From positions 248,001 to 312,000 of the forward strand of contig JBBECT010000007.1 in assembly GCA_040881665.1 (NCBI GenBank): a stretch of 64,000 bases of DNA. The letters are read 5' to 3'. Shown piece by piece: positions 25,285 to 34,337 of this stretch (position 1 is its first letter; every line of letters begins with the position of its first letter). A program made the position numbers and the translations under genes. This DNA comes from Actinomycetota bacterium (GTDB lineage: Bacteria; Actinomycetota; UBA4738; HRBIN12). Below the pieces are notes generated by a model. The model was not told the origin of the DNA, did no database searches, and saw only the letters and a program-made list of their open reading frames with translations.

Positions 25285-28200
25285 TCACTCAACAGCTTCG
25301 GCAAGCTGGTCCGGTTCCTCGAGTGCCTGGATCCAATGATTGCGGCGCAAGGCCTCTCGCGAGGCCCGGACCGCCTCGTCCCCACCGGCGTCCTCCACGC
25401 CGAGCAGGCGACCGATCCACACGATCTGGGTGTGGACGGGATTGGGCCAGCCCTGGGCACGCTCGAGCTCGAGGGCCTCGAGGGCCTTGGCTCGAGCGGT
25501 TTGGCGGTCGCCCTCGGCGAGGGCCAGGAGGCTCTCGGCCGCGAGCATCGAGGCGGCCGACCCGGGCTCGTCGGCAGCGAGACGCGCCGCCGGCTCCTCG
25601 AGCAGCCGGCGGGCATCGGAGACCTCGTCCTGGACGATCAACGCCCGAGCGAGCTCGGCGGCGGTCCAGGAGATCAGCGCCCGCTCGTTGAGCTCGCGAC
25701 AGATCCGATAGGCCTCACGCAGATCCGGAACGGCCTCCTCAGGGTGCCCGAGCAGCCGCCGGATCACCCCTCGGTCGCCGAGCGCGCTGGCGAGCTCCCA
25801 CCGGGCACCAAGTTCACGGAAGGCCCGGATCGCCTCCTCGGCGTGCTCGAGAGCGTCGTCCAGCCGCCACTGGCGGCGCAGGGAGTTCGCGACGTTCTCG
25901 TGCGCGACCGCGGCCGTGAAGGCATCGTTGCTCGTGCGACCGATCTCGAGCGCCTCCTGTGCGAGCGCCAGCGATCCGACCTCGTCGCCGACGGGCGAGG
26001 TGATCGACGACAACCCGACCAGCGCCCGCGCCTCGGCCCAGGCGTCCGACCGAGGGTTCACCCGCGCGACCTCGAGGGCCTCCTCGAACATCGCGCGGGC
26101 GCGGTCGAGATCGTTCCCCCAATAGGGCACCCACCCCGCCATCAACAGGGTGCGCGCGAGGACCGCCGGATTGCCCAGCTCGCGCGACGCCGTGAGCGAG
26201 GCGTCGAAGAGCTCGGCCGCCCGCTCGCGCTCGCCGCGGATCGTGAGCGAGATGTCCGCGAGGTACCGCGACGCGTGCGCTCGGATCAGCACGCTGCGCG
26301 GGTCGAGCTCGAGTGCGTGCGCGAGCGAATCCTCGGCCGATGGGAACTCTCCGAGCCAGTACTGCGCCTCGCCGCGCAGCGAGAGTATCCACGCTTCCCG
26401 TTCGCCCCAGCCGGACTCCGGTCCCGACAGCGAGAGGGCGCGGTCGTACAGATCGACCGCAGCCTGCGATTCGAGCTGGCGGCGGGCGAGATCCCCCGCG
26501 TGGGCGAGCGCCTTCACGGCGCGTTCGGCCAGCGTGCGGTCGCCGGGATCGAGATCGAGCGCGTTGCGTGCCGCCTGCTCGAGGTGATAGGCGATCGTGC
26601 GCGGGTACCGATCCGCTCGCTCGGGCTCGGACAGCTTGTTCGCCAGCCGCAGGTGCAACCGTTGCCGCTCGCGCTTCGACACGCCCTCGTACGCGACATC
26701 GCGGAGCAGGTCATGCCGGAACCGCCAGACGGCCGGTCGATCCGGGTCGCTGACGAGGATCTCCTCGTCCTCGAGCACGTGGAGCACCTCGGCGGTGGGC
26801 GAAGCGATCAAGCCGAGCTCGTCGAGGTCGAACGACGAACGCGCGAAGATCGACGCCTTCCGCATCACATCGCGCGCCTCCGGCGGCAGATGGTCGATCC
26901 GCGCGGCGACGACGGCCTGGACGGTCGCCGGCAGCAGCCGCGCGGGGAGGCCGCCGGTCGGCGGCAGGTCCTCGCCCTCGTAGCGAAGCATCGCGCTCGT
27001 CTCGAGGATGAAGAAGGGGTTGCCGCCCGCATGGCGCGCGACCCGCTCGGCCTCGTCGTCGGTGAAGCTCTCGCCCGCCTCGAGCGCCAATTGGGTCGCG
27101 TGGCCGACCGAGAGCGGCTCGACCCACAAGGTCACGGCGTCGGCCAACCCGCCCGCGTAGTTCGGGCGCTGGTCGAGCAACTCCCAACGCGCGACCCCGA
27201 GGACGAGCAGGGGGATCCTGCGCGCCTCCTTCACGAGCAGCTCGACCGTTTCGAGCAGGGTCTCGCGCCCGAGGTGCAGGTCTTCGAACACGAGCACGAT
27301 CGGCCCCCGGCGCGCCAGCCCGGAGAGGAAGGCGAGGAACCCCGCGCGGATCTCTCCGCTGCGGTAGCGCCGCTCCTCCCCCGACTCCTCCCCGATCCCC
27401 AGGGCGAGCCCGAGCCGGTCGACGACCTGGCCGTGCGACTGTTCCCCGGCCGCTTCACCGTTGCCGTCACCGTCCGGAACCAGACCGTTGACGACCTCGG
27501 TGAGCCGCGCGCGGATCCCCTCGTCGGACTCGCTCGGCTCAATCGCGAGCTCGTCGAACACCATCTGCGAGATCGGAGCGAACGTCGCGTCCTCCTCGAA
27601 CGCGCTCGACCGGCCGCGGAGCACGGTCGTCGACGACGGGAGCTTGCCGAGGAACTCGTCGACCACACGGCTCTTGCCGATCCCGGGTTCGCCGAGCAAG
27701 GTCACCAGGTGCGATCGCGAATGCTCGACGACGCGCTCGTAGGTGTCGCTCAACAGGGCGAGCTCGCGCTGGCGGTTCACCATCGCGATCCGCCGGCGTG
27801 CCGCGCCGCGCGCGAGCCGGAGCGCGGGCCAAGCCACGACCGACTCTCCGAACCCCTTCGCTTCGATCTTGCGCTCGATGCCGAACTCGACAGCGTCGCG
27901 CGTGAGCAGCCACGTCGTCTCGCCGACGAGCACCTCTCCCGGCTCCGCGTTCTGCTGCAGCCGCGCGGCGAGGTGCACCTCGGAGCCGATCACGACGTTG
28001 CGATCGATCGGATTCTCGCCGACCGCGGTCGTCCCCGTGTTGACTCCGACCCGCACCTGCAGCGGCTCGGACAGCGCGAGTTCCGAAGCCAATCGCTCGG
28101 TGCGTTCGACGATCCGCAGTCCGGCGTGCACACCGCGAAGCGCGTCGTCATCGCGCGACTGTGAGATCCCGAAGACCCCGACCACGGCATCCCCGGCGAA

Positions 28201-28452
28201 GTTGGAGGGATGTCCCCCGAGCGTCGAGATCTCGTCCCCGACGAGCTCGTAGAACGCGCCCAGAACCATCCGGAACCGCTCCGCATCCAGTTCGGCCGAC
28301 AGCCGGGTCGATCCCACCAGGTCGACGAACAGGACCGTGACCACCTTGCGGTCCTGGGACTGGGACAGCCCGACCGGCTGCCCGCAGTTCGGGCAGAACC
28401 GGGCGTCCTCTGGCAGGACGTGGCCGCAACGCTCGCAGGTCCGGGGCTCCAT
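25285..28452 (-). CDS. Class III nucleotide cyclase-like / AAA ATPase / TPR protein
   Basis: 1055 residues from the ATG at 28452; a TATGCT box 7 bases upstream favours it over the ATG at 28464. A zinc ribbon (CERCGH ... CPNCG, residues 6-23) precedes a class III cyclase domain with metal Asp44 in FVDLVGST and the second Asp in FAGDAVVGVFG. The usual transition-state Asn is His here (IGSEVHLAARLQ), although the Arg is kept. An AAA/STAND ATPase follows (Walker A GEPGIGKS near 265, Walker B-like IVLVFEDLHLG), then helical repeats of TPR type to the C-terminus. Likely a cytoplasmic signalling ATPase; cyclase activity is uncertain. Confidence 0.87.
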   Translation of the reverse strand: MEPRTCERCGHVLPEDARFCPNCGQPVGLSQSQDRKVVTVLFVDLVGSTRLSAELDAERFRMVLGAFYELVGDEISTLGGHPSNFAGDAVVGVFGISQSRDDDALRGVHAGLRIVERTERLASELALSEPLQVRVGVNTGTTAVGENPIDRNVVIGSEVHLAARLQQNAEPGEVLVGETTWLLTRDAVEFGIERKIEAKGFGESVVAWPALRLARGAARRRIAMVNRQRELALLSDTYERVVEHSRSHLVTLLGEPGIGKSRVVDEFLGKLPSSTTVLRGRSSAFEEDATFAPISQMVFDELAIEPSESDEGIRARLTEVVNGLVPDGDGNGEAAGEQSHGQVVDRLGLALGIGEESGEERRYRSGEIRAGFLAFLSGLARRGPIVLVFEDLHLGRETLLETVELLVKEARRIPLLVLGVARWELLDQRPNYAGGLADAVTLWVEPLSVGHATQLALEAGESFTDDEAERVARHAGGNPFFILETSAMLRYEGEDLPPTGGLPARLLPATVQAVVAARIDHLPPEARDVMRKASIFARSSFDLDELGLIASPTAEVLHVLEDEEILVSDPDRPAVWRFRHDLLRDVAYEGVSKRERQRLHLRLANKLSEPERADRYPRTIAYHLEQAARNALDLDPGDRTLAERAVKALAHAGDLARRQLESQAAVDLYDRALSLSGPESGWGEREAWILSLRGEAQYWLGEFPSAEDSLAHALELDPRSVLIRAHASRYLADISLTIRGERERAAELFDASLTASRELGNPAVLARTLLMAGWVPYWGNDLDRARAMFEEALEVARVNPRSDAWAEARALVGLSSITSPVGDEVGSLALAQEALEIGRTSNDAFTAAVAHENVANSLRRQWRLDDALEHAEEAIRAFRELGARWELASALGDRGVIRRLLGHPEEAVPDLREAYRICRELNERALISWTAAELARALIVQDEVSDARRLLEEPAARLAADEPGSAASMLAAESLLALAEGDRQTARAKALEALELERAQGWPNPVHTQIVWIGRLLGVEDAGGDEAVRASREALRRNHWIQALEEPDQLAEAVE

Positions 28453-28459
28453 CACGGTC

Positions 28460-28465
28460 AGCATA
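28460..28465 (-). promoter_or_regulatory. -10 box of cyclase gene (leaderless)
   Basis: TATGCT on the minus strand, 7 bases before the ATG at 28452. A CGGAGCG/CGCTCCG inverted repeat lies immediately upstream. Confidence 0.45.
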
Positions 28466-28554
28466 CGGAGCGTCGCCCACGCTCCGACGAGGGCCCTGTC
28501 CCGCGGGGCAGCACGCGGACCCGCGGGTGCCTCGCGGGTTCCCGCGCAGAGCCC

Positions 28555-28911
28555 TCAGCGTGCGGGGAGATGCTCGATCAACTGCACCGGGTTCCCGTCG
28601 GGGTCACGCAGCGCGGCGAACCTCGCGCGTCCCTCGACCTCGCCGGTACGTTCGATCCGGACGCCGTGATCGGTAACGGCGAGCCTGGCGGCATCGAGGT
28701 CGGCGACGCGGAACACCGCGGTGCCCCCGGGCATCGCCGGGACCCCCTCCCGGCCGTGGAGGGCGAACCGGGCGGGACCGGTGTCGAACTCGGCCCAGAC
28801 GTCTCCGTCACGCCGAAGCAGGGCCAGCCCGAGAACGTCCCGGTAGAACGCAACCGCGACATCCATGTTCGCGGTCCAGTAGTACACGTGGTCGAGTCCC
28901 TCGATGCGCAC
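28555..28911 (-). CDS. VOC (glyoxalase-like) family protein
   Basis: 118 residues, one VOC domain: LDHVYYWTANMDVAVAFYRDVLGL at the N-terminus and FAALRDPDGNPVQLIEHLP at the C-terminus, the two beta-alpha-beta-beta-beta halves. His8 and Glu114 are candidate metal ligands. The reaction is not predictable; members include glyoxalases, fosfomycin-type resistance enzymes and dioxygenases. It starts 5 bases after the PH-domain gene on the same strand, so the two are probably one operon. Confidence 0.8.
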   Translation of the reverse strand: MRIEGLDHVYYWTANMDVAVAFYRDVLGLALLRRDGDVWAEFDTGPARFALHGREGVPAMPGGTAVFRVADLDAARLAVTDHGVRIERTGEVEGRARFAALRDPDGNPVQLIEHLPAR

Positions 28912-28916
28912 GCCGG

Positions 28917-29558
28917 TTACGGAGCGGGAGTGGTTCCGCCGAGGATCCGCGCCTTCTGCTCCTCGAACTCCTGGGGCGTGAGCACGCCTCGATCCCGCAG
29001 ATCGGCGAGTCGATGCAGCTCGCTCGTCACCGTGGGCGCCTGCGGCACCTGGAGCCCGCCGCGCATCCGCTGCTGGTTCTTCTCACCCTCGTGATAGATC
29101 GTCTTCTGTACATGCTCGGGATTGCGCACGTTCTTGAACTCCTGTCGTCCGGCCTCGCTCGCGGAGTGGATCACGATCGTCCCGGCACCGATCATCCGTT
29201 CCCAGATCTTCTGCTGGAACCGCACGTCATTGATGTGCTCGAGCGGAACCTCCATCGACTTCTTGGCGATCAGACCGTGCCGGTGGATGATCCGGTCGCT
29301 CGTCACGCAGAAGTTGTCGGTGAGCCAATCGACGATCCGCCGGACCGAGAAGGCCGCGATCACGACGACGCCCGCGCCGATCAGGACCCACCGCAGAACG
29401 TCCCCCGCGGAACCGTCCGGCAGGTTCGGCAGCGCGATGATCCACGCGAGGACGACCAGGACGATCACGAGGACGGGGGCGACGAGCGCGATCCAGTGGG
29501 GTCGCGTATCGATCACGAGCTGCTCGTCGTCGATCAGCAGGCGCTTGGGGAACGTCAC
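28917..29558 (-). CDS. Bacterial PH-domain membrane protein with SHOCT tail
   Basis: 213 residues. The N-terminal strand LLIDDEQLVIDTRPHW is followed by two membrane spans (about 22-44 and 55-75). The bPH2-type domain has FCVTSDRIIHRHGLIAKKSMEVPLEHINDVRFQQ. The C-terminus ends in a SHOCT motif (LHRLADLRDRGVLTPQEFEEQKARIL), a short helical hairpin common in oligomerising bacterial proteins. Likely a membrane-associated scaffold; no substrate can be assigned. The GTG start follows a TAGCTT box by 6 bases. Confidence 0.85.
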   Translation of the reverse strand: MTFPKRLLIDDEQLVIDTRPHWIALVAPVLVIVLVVLAWIIALPNLPDGSAGDVLRWVLIGAGVVVIAAFSVRRIVDWLTDNFCVTSDRIIHRHGLIAKKSMEVPLEHINDVRFQQKIWERMIGAGTIVIHSASEAGRQEFKNVRNPEHVQKTIYHEGEKNQQRMRGGLQVPQAPTVTSELHRLADLRDRGVLTPQEFEEQKARILGGTTPAP

Positions 29559-29564
29559 GGGCGG

Positions 29565-29570
29565 AAGCTA
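29565..29570 (-). promoter_or_regulatory. -10 box of PH-domain gene (leaderless)
   Basis: TAGCTT on the minus strand, 6 bases before the GTG at 29558. Confidence 0.45.
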
Positions 29571-29611
29571 CCCCGGCCACCCGTCACCTGCAAGCGCGCG
29601 CCTCGTGTGCA

Positions 29612-30403
29612 TCACTCCACCCCGGGAACGACGAAGCCGGCGCCGGGTCGGAGGTGCTCGACCTCACCGAACGCGACGGTGACCGTGCGGCCCCCGGACT
29701 CGACGAGCAGCCCTCCCCGATCGTCGAGGTCGACCGCTTCGCCCTCGATCGTGTCGCCGTCGAGGATCGTCGCGCGGACGAGCCGACCGAGTGTCAAGCA
29801 CCAGGGCCGGTACAGACCCACCACCGTCCGTGCGAAGTCCGGATCGGCGGGCCGGTACCGCGGGACGAAGGCCTCGAGGAACGCATCGAGAACCACTGCG
29901 GGGCCGGCGCGTATCGCTCCTGCGCCTTCCACGGGGGGCTCGTCGAGGTTCACCCCGAACCCCAGCACGAGGTGATCGACGCGTTCGCCGTCGACGGCAC
30001 CCTCGACGAGGATCCCCGCGGCCTTGCGGCCTTCGACGAGGACGTCGTTCGGCCACTTGCATCCCGCCGCGGCTCCTGCCGACGCATCCGCCGCTTCGGC
30101 GAGCGCGACGGCCGCGAGCAGCGACACGACCCCCGCTTCCGCGGGCCGGATCGCAGGCCGCAGCACGATCGAGCACAGCAAGGATGCGCCCGGACGGTCT
30201 GCCCACACCCGGCCGAGCCGCCCCCGCCCACGGGTCTGATGCGCCGCCGCCACGACCGCCCACTCGGGGGCACCGTGACGCGCGAGCTCGGACGCCGTGG
30301 CGTTCGTCGACCCGGTAACCTCATCGAACCGGACGGGGGCCTCGAGCCCGGCGCGGTTCCAGATGCCGGCCAGCGTCTCGAGCGAGAGCGGCGTGCTGCC
30401 CAC
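29612..30403 (-). CDS. birA: Biotin-[acyl-CoA-carboxylase] ligase
   Basis: 263 residues, class I form without the DNA-binding domain. Catalytic motifs are intact: GSTNATA, the biotinyl-AMP loop GRGRLGRVW and KWPNDVLVEGRKAAGIL. It attaches biotin to Lys541 of the carboxylase alpha subunit, whose gene starts 86 bases away on the other strand. The GTG start at 30403 has AAGGAGG 4 bases upstream. The pairing of ligase and substrate supports both annotations. The C-terminal SH3-like domain (ATILDGDTIEGEAVDLDDRG) is complete. Confidence 0.93.
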   Translation of the reverse strand: MGSTPLSLETLAGIWNRAGLEAPVRFDEVTGSTNATASELARHGAPEWAVVAAAHQTRGRGRLGRVWADRPGASLLCSIVLRPAIRPAEAGVVSLLAAVALAEAADASAGAAAGCKWPNDVLVEGRKAAGILVEGAVDGERVDHLVLGFGVNLDEPPVEGAGAIRAGPAVVLDAFLEAFVPRYRPADPDFARTVVGLYRPWCLTLGRLVRATILDGDTIEGEAVDLDDRGGLLVESGGRTVTVAFGEVEHLRPGAGFVVPGVE

Positions 30404-30489
30404 GTACCCTCCTTCCGGCGGGATCGCCCGGCGCGCGGCCGGACCAGGTCGCCGCCGTCGCGGGCAGCATCGCAGACGACGGAGCGCGC

Positions 30490-32217
30490 GTGGCAGAACC
30501 GAGGATCCTGATCGCGAACCGCGGTGAGATCGCCGTGCGGATCATACGAACGTGCCGCGAGCTCGGTATCCACGCGATCGCGGTGTACTCCGATGCCGAC
30601 CGCGACGCCCTCCACGTGCAGATGGCCGACAGTGCCTACCGGATCGGACCGGCGCTGGCCGCTGACTCCTATCTGTCGATCGGGGCGATCCTCGAGGCCG
30701 CGCGCCGCGGTGAGGCGACGATGATCCATCCCGGATACGGGTTCCTCTCCGAGCGCGCGCACTTCGCTTCGGCGGTCTCCGAGTTCGGCGCGACCTTCAT
30801 CGGACCGTCCGCGCGGGCGATCGAGACGATGGGAGACAAGGCGGCGGCGCGACGCACGGCCGAACGCGTCGGTGTTCCGATCGTGCCGGGCACCCCCGAT
30901 CCGATCGACATCGGCGATGCGGCCAAGCACGCGGAGCGGATCGGTTTCCCACTGTTGGTCAAGGCGGCGTTCGGTGGCGGGGGCCGCGGGATGCACATCG
31001 TGCGCGGCCCCGAACGGCTCGACGACGCCCTGAAGCGCGCCGCACGCGAGGCGGAGGCCTACTTCGGGCGGCCCGAGGTGTTCCTCGAGCGCTACATCGA
31101 CCGGGCGCATCACGTCGAGGCCCAGATCCTGTGCGACACGCGCGGCGGTGCGTACTTCCTGGGCGAGCGTGACTGCTCGGTGCAGCGCCGCCATCAGAAA
31201 CTGATCGAGGAAACACCCTCCCCCGTGGTGGACGACGCTCTCCGGACGCGACTGGCAGAGGCATCGCTCGCGCTCGCCGCGGAAGCGGACTACGTCGGCG
31301 CCGGCACCGTCGAGTGCATCGTCGACGAGAACGGGGCGTTCTACTTCCTCGAGATGAATACGCGCTTGCAGGTCGAGCACACGGTGACCGAGATGGTGAC
31401 CGGGGAGGACCTCGTCGCGCTCCAGATCGCCGTCGCCCTCGGCGAGAAGCTCGACCTCGATCCGGCACCGCGAGGGCACGCGATCGAGTGCCGGATCAAC
31501 GCCGAAGACCCGGGGCGCAACTTCCTGCCGGGCCCGGGGCGCGTCCACACCTACCGGGCTCCATCGGGCCCGTTCGTCCGGGTGGACTCGGGGATCGGCG
31601 AAGGACACGAGATCCCGGGCGACTACGACTCGATGTTCGCCAAGCTGATCGTCGGCGGGGACGATCGCGACACCGCCCGCCGGCGCATGCTCCGCGCACT
31701 CGGGGAGTTCACCGTCGAGGGGGTTCCCACCACGATCCCGCTCCACGCCTGGGTGTTGCGAACCAAGGAGTTCATCGCCGGGACGCAGACGACGGCGTGG
31801 CTGGAACGCGCACTCGTGGAGGCCGACCTCCCCGCGCAGAGCGAGCTCGGGGCGGGTCCGGCGAGCGGGAGCGGCGTTCCCGGGCCGACCGACCTCCTTC
31901 TCGAGGTCGACGGACGGCGGGTGCCGATCCGGATCTTCGACGAACGGCGGACGGGGGCGCCTCGACCTCCCGCGGCGCACGAGACCCATCACGGCGAGCA
32001 CGTGCACGGCGTGATCTCGGCGCCGATGCAGGGAACGATCCTGCGGATCCTCGTGGAACCGGGCCAGCAGGTCGAGGCCGGCGACGTCGTCTGCATCCTC
32101 GAGGCGATGAAGATGGAGAACTCGATCGTGGCCCAGCGGGAGGGGAAGGTTTCCGAGCTGCCCGTCGAGCCGGGACAGGTCGTGCAGACCGGTCAGACGC
32201 TCGCGGTGATCGACTGA
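30490..32217 (+). CDS. pccA: Acyl-CoA carboxylase alpha subunit (biotin carboxylase + BCCP)
   Basis: 575 residues. The biotin carboxylase domain (about 1-445) has ILIANRGEIAVRIIRTCRELG at the start, the ATP-grasp glycine loop FGGGGRGM and the catalytic EMNTRLQVEHTVTE. A linker rich in Gly, Ser and Pro leads to the biotinyl domain (about 505-575) with biotinylated Lys541 in EAMKMENS. It makes carboxy-biotin for the beta subunit at 11900. GTG start with GGAGCGCGC upstream. Its 3' end overlaps the histidine-kinase gene on the other strand by 25 bases. Confidence 0.94.
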   Translation: MAEPRILIANRGEIAVRIIRTCRELGIHAIAVYSDADRDALHVQMADSAYRIGPALAADSYLSIGAILEAARRGEATMIHPGYGFLSERAHFASAVSEFGATFIGPSARAIETMGDKAAARRTAERVGVPIVPGTPDPIDIGDAAKHAERIGFPLLVKAAFGGGGRGMHIVRGPERLDDALKRAAREAEAYFGRPEVFLERYIDRAHHVEAQILCDTRGGAYFLGERDCSVQRRHQKLIEETPSPVVDDALRTRLAEASLALAAEADYVGAGTVECIVDENGAFYFLEMNTRLQVEHTVTEMVTGEDLVALQIAVALGEKLDLDPAPRGHAIECRINAEDPGRNFLPGPGRVHTYRAPSGPFVRVDSGIGEGHEIPGDYDSMFAKLIVGGDDRDTARRRMLRALGEFTVEGVPTTIPLHAWVLRTKEFIAGTQTTAWLERALVEADLPAQSELGAGPASGSGVPGPTDLLLEVDGRRVPIRIFDERRTGAPRPPAAHETHHGEHVHGVISAPMQGTILRILVEPGQQVEAGDVVCILEAMKMENSIVAQREGKVSELPVEPGQVVQTGQTLAVID

Positions 32218-33818
32218 CCGGGCTCGTCGGGACCGTCCGAACCGTCTCGACGACCTCCCGGCGGATCGGCGATCGCCTGCGGGTCTCCTGCGTCCCGCGC
32301 GCGCGGCGGCGCCGCGCTGCCGGGAAGGAAGAGGCAGAACATCGATCCCCGGGGACGGTCCGTCGTCTCGAGCCACAGACGAGCGCCGATCTCCTCCGCG
32401 AGCTTCGCGCAGATGTACAGCCCGAGGCCGGTGCCGCCCACCTGCCGCGTCGCGGTGCCGTCCACCTGGTAGAAGCGATCGAAGACCCGATCTCTCTCCT
32501 CTTCGGGGATGCCGGGTCCCTCGTCCTCGACGGCCACGAGGATCCCGTTGACGCCGGGCTCTCCCCGGATCGTGATCCGCGTGTCGGGCGGTGAGTACTT
32601 GAGCGCGTTCTCGACGAGGTTCGACAGGATCTGGTGCACCTTGCCCTCATCGGTCCGGACCGGGTCGAGATCGGCGGGAACGCGCACGTCGAAGGTGTGC
32701 CCGTGTCCTATCGGCGAGAGCTCGTGGACGACCACGTCCACGAGCGACTGTACGGCCACCTCGTGCAGCGTCAGCGGTTCGACATGGCTCTCGAGGCGGG
32801 CGACGATCAGCGTCTGCTCGATCAAGCGGCGGAGACGTTCGCTCTGCCGGTCGGCAGCCTCGAGGAACGCCTCGCGCTGCCCCGGCTCGAGCTCGTCGCC
32901 GAGCTGGAGCACGGTCTTGATGTAGCCCTGGATCGAGGTCAGTGGGGTGCGCAACTCGTGGGACACGACCGCGACGAAATCGTCCTTCATCCGGTTGAGC
33001 TCCTTGGCGCGTGCGAGGTTGATCTGCAGCCGTTCCACCAGCCGGACGTTCTCGAGCGCCGCGTTCGCACCCCAGTAGACGGCTCCGATCGGGATCACGA
33101 TCAGCGGAACGAAGGCCAGGCTCTGGTCGGCGGCGAACAGCAGGATCGGTGAGAGGGCCAGCAGCGCGGGTGCCGTGTAGGCCTGGAAGAGGAAGTCGTG
33201 CGCGACCTGACGGACGAGCGGGCCCCCGTTGACGAGGGCGAGACCGACGCCGGGAAGGATCGTGTTCAGGAAGAAGAACGTGGCGGCGCTCGCGAACAGC
33301 GGCAGCAACGCCTCCGGACCGTGCGGGGGTCCCGAGGCGAGGTATCCGTACACGACCCCCGCAGCGATCACCGAGATCGCGTACTGACTCGCGTTGAACG
33401 CGGTCTTCCACATCGGCTTGCGCCGGGCGACGTCGCCGATCACCGACCCCGCCACGAGCGCGAGCGCCGCGGGGACGGGACCGTAGGCGATCGCCAGCGC
33501 GAACGCGAACGTCGTCGAGGTGGTGATCTCGTCGACTTCATCGTCGCGCTGGACCCCGATCGGGAACAGCTCTGCCACCACGAGCAGCGCGGAGAACAAC
33601 CAGAACCCGGCCGCGCCGTACGGGCCGCGGCCGAGTTCCACGCCGTGCGTGCCGATCAGGACACCGAGGAGCCCCAGGCCGAACAGTGTCACCGCGCCGA
33701 CATAGCGCGCCACCGCCGGCCGCTCGCCCAGATGGACGAGGGGACTCGGTTCGGGTTCGGAAGGATCCGACCCGCGAGCAGGAAGTGGATCGTGAGTGTC
33801 GAGATCCCGTGAGGTCAT
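32193..33818 (-). CDS. Membrane sensor histidine kinase
   Basis: 541 residues. About seven membrane spans fill residues 38-250 and resemble a MASE-like integral sensor. The HisKA domain has FVAVVSHELRTPLTSIQGY with His287. The ATPase has the N box ILSNLVENALKYSPP, G1 DEGPGIP and GGTGLGLYICAKLAEE as G2, all intact. The C-terminal 35 residues are disordered. No response regulator is adjacent. A 32-residue membrane peptide is encoded 30 bases upstream on the same strand and may be its partner. Confidence 0.92.
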   Translation of the reverse strand: MTSRDLDTHDPLPARGSDPSEPEPSPLVHLGERPAVARYVGAVTLFGLGLLGVLIGTHGVELGRGPYGAAGFWLFSALLVVAELFPIGVQRDDEVDEITTSTTFAFALAIAYGPVPAALALVAGSVIGDVARRKPMWKTAFNASQYAISVIAAGVVYGYLASGPPHGPEALLPLFASAATFFFLNTILPGVGLALVNGGPLVRQVAHDFLFQAYTAPALLALSPILLFAADQSLAFVPLIVIPIGAVYWGANAALENVRLVERLQINLARAKELNRMKDDFVAVVSHELRTPLTSIQGYIKTVLQLGDELEPGQREAFLEAADRQSERLRRLIEQTLIVARLESHVEPLTLHEVAVQSLVDVVVHELSPIGHGHTFDVRVPADLDPVRTDEGKVHQILSNLVENALKYSPPDTRITIRGEPGVNGILVAVEDEGPGIPEEERDRVFDRFYQVDGTATRQVGGTGLGLYICAKLAEEIGARLWLETTDRPRGSMFCLFLPGSAAPPRARDAGDPQAIADPPGGRRDGSDGPDEPGQSITASV

Positions 33819-33848
33819 CTCAGCTCACCCATCCCCAGTGGAAAGTGC

Positions 33849-33947
33849 TCAGTGGGGCACCTTCCACTTCCTGCCGGCGCTCAGGACCATCACGAGTCCT
33901 GCCAAGGTCGCCACGCTGTAGAACCAGCGGATCATCCGAGCCTTCAA
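33849..33947 (-). CDS. 32-residue single-span membrane peptide
   Basis: TTG start at 33947 with GGAGGAGG 8 bases upstream, an excellent ribosome-binding site. The peptide begins LKARMIRWFYSV, has a hydrophobic core of about 12 residues (VATLAGLVMVLS) and ends AGRKWKVPH. An in-frame ATG at 33935 is an alternative start. The basic residues flank a short transmembrane helix. It lies 30 bases before the histidine-kinase gene on the same strand. Small membrane peptides of this kind often modulate neighbouring sensors; the coupling is inferred from spacing only. Confidence 0.6.
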   Translation of the reverse strand: MKARMIRWFYSVATLAGLVMVLSAGRKWKVPH

Positions 33948-34337
33948 AGCGAGTCACCTCCTCCCCGCGTCCTCGGTCGTTCCTGGGCACAAGACTCCGG
34001 GCGCGGGCCGCGATCCGATGCATTCGGTGAGTGCCGCGTTGCCAGCATCGGCTCCTCTTGCCGCCGCCTGAAGAAAAGACGAACGGTCCGCTTCCGGTAC
34101 TGCGTAGAGCACCGTACGCTTCGCGGGGTACCCGAAGCATCCGACGTTGGGACGGGAACGTTCCCCCGCGCGCCGGATTTCCTCCGGCACCTTCAGACTT
34201 AGGTCCTTCGGCGCTTCCGCCTCCCCGCGGTCACCCGGAACCACGTTGTCGGCCGGCACCAGACCGTCCAGCTCAGGCACCGAGGGACCGCCGCCGATAC
34301 GGGTCAGGATGGACGCTCCCTCGAGCTCGGCTCGCGG
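33948..34337. other. Intergenic region with a cluster of stem-loops
   Basis: 390 bases between the membrane peptide and the MFS fusion. Four dyads lie within 94 bases: CGGT-ACCG arms at 34095-34114; GCTTCG/CGAAGC at 34118-34138 (9-base loop); the perfect palindrome GGGAACGTTCCC at 34154-34165; and GCCGGA/TCCGGC at 34172-34188 (5-base loop). An open minus-strand frame runs through it, but I cannot support it as a gene. A structured leader RNA or operator array is possible. Confidence 0.4.

Noticed and set aside
25285-28164. Very long plus-strand open frame opposite the cyclase gene
   Set aside because: It is an antisense shadow caused by high GC codon bias; the minus strand has clear domains throughout.
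34172-34225. Glycine-riboswitch-like GCGCCGAAGGA on the minus strand
   Set aside because: The other invariant parts of the glycine aptamer are missing, so it is most likely chance.
33954-34300. Minus-strand open frame running through the intergenic region and ending next to the small peptide's ribosome-binding site
   Set aside because: No clear start with a promoter or ribosome-binding site, no recognisable motif, and it continues far into the opposite strand of the MFS gene.
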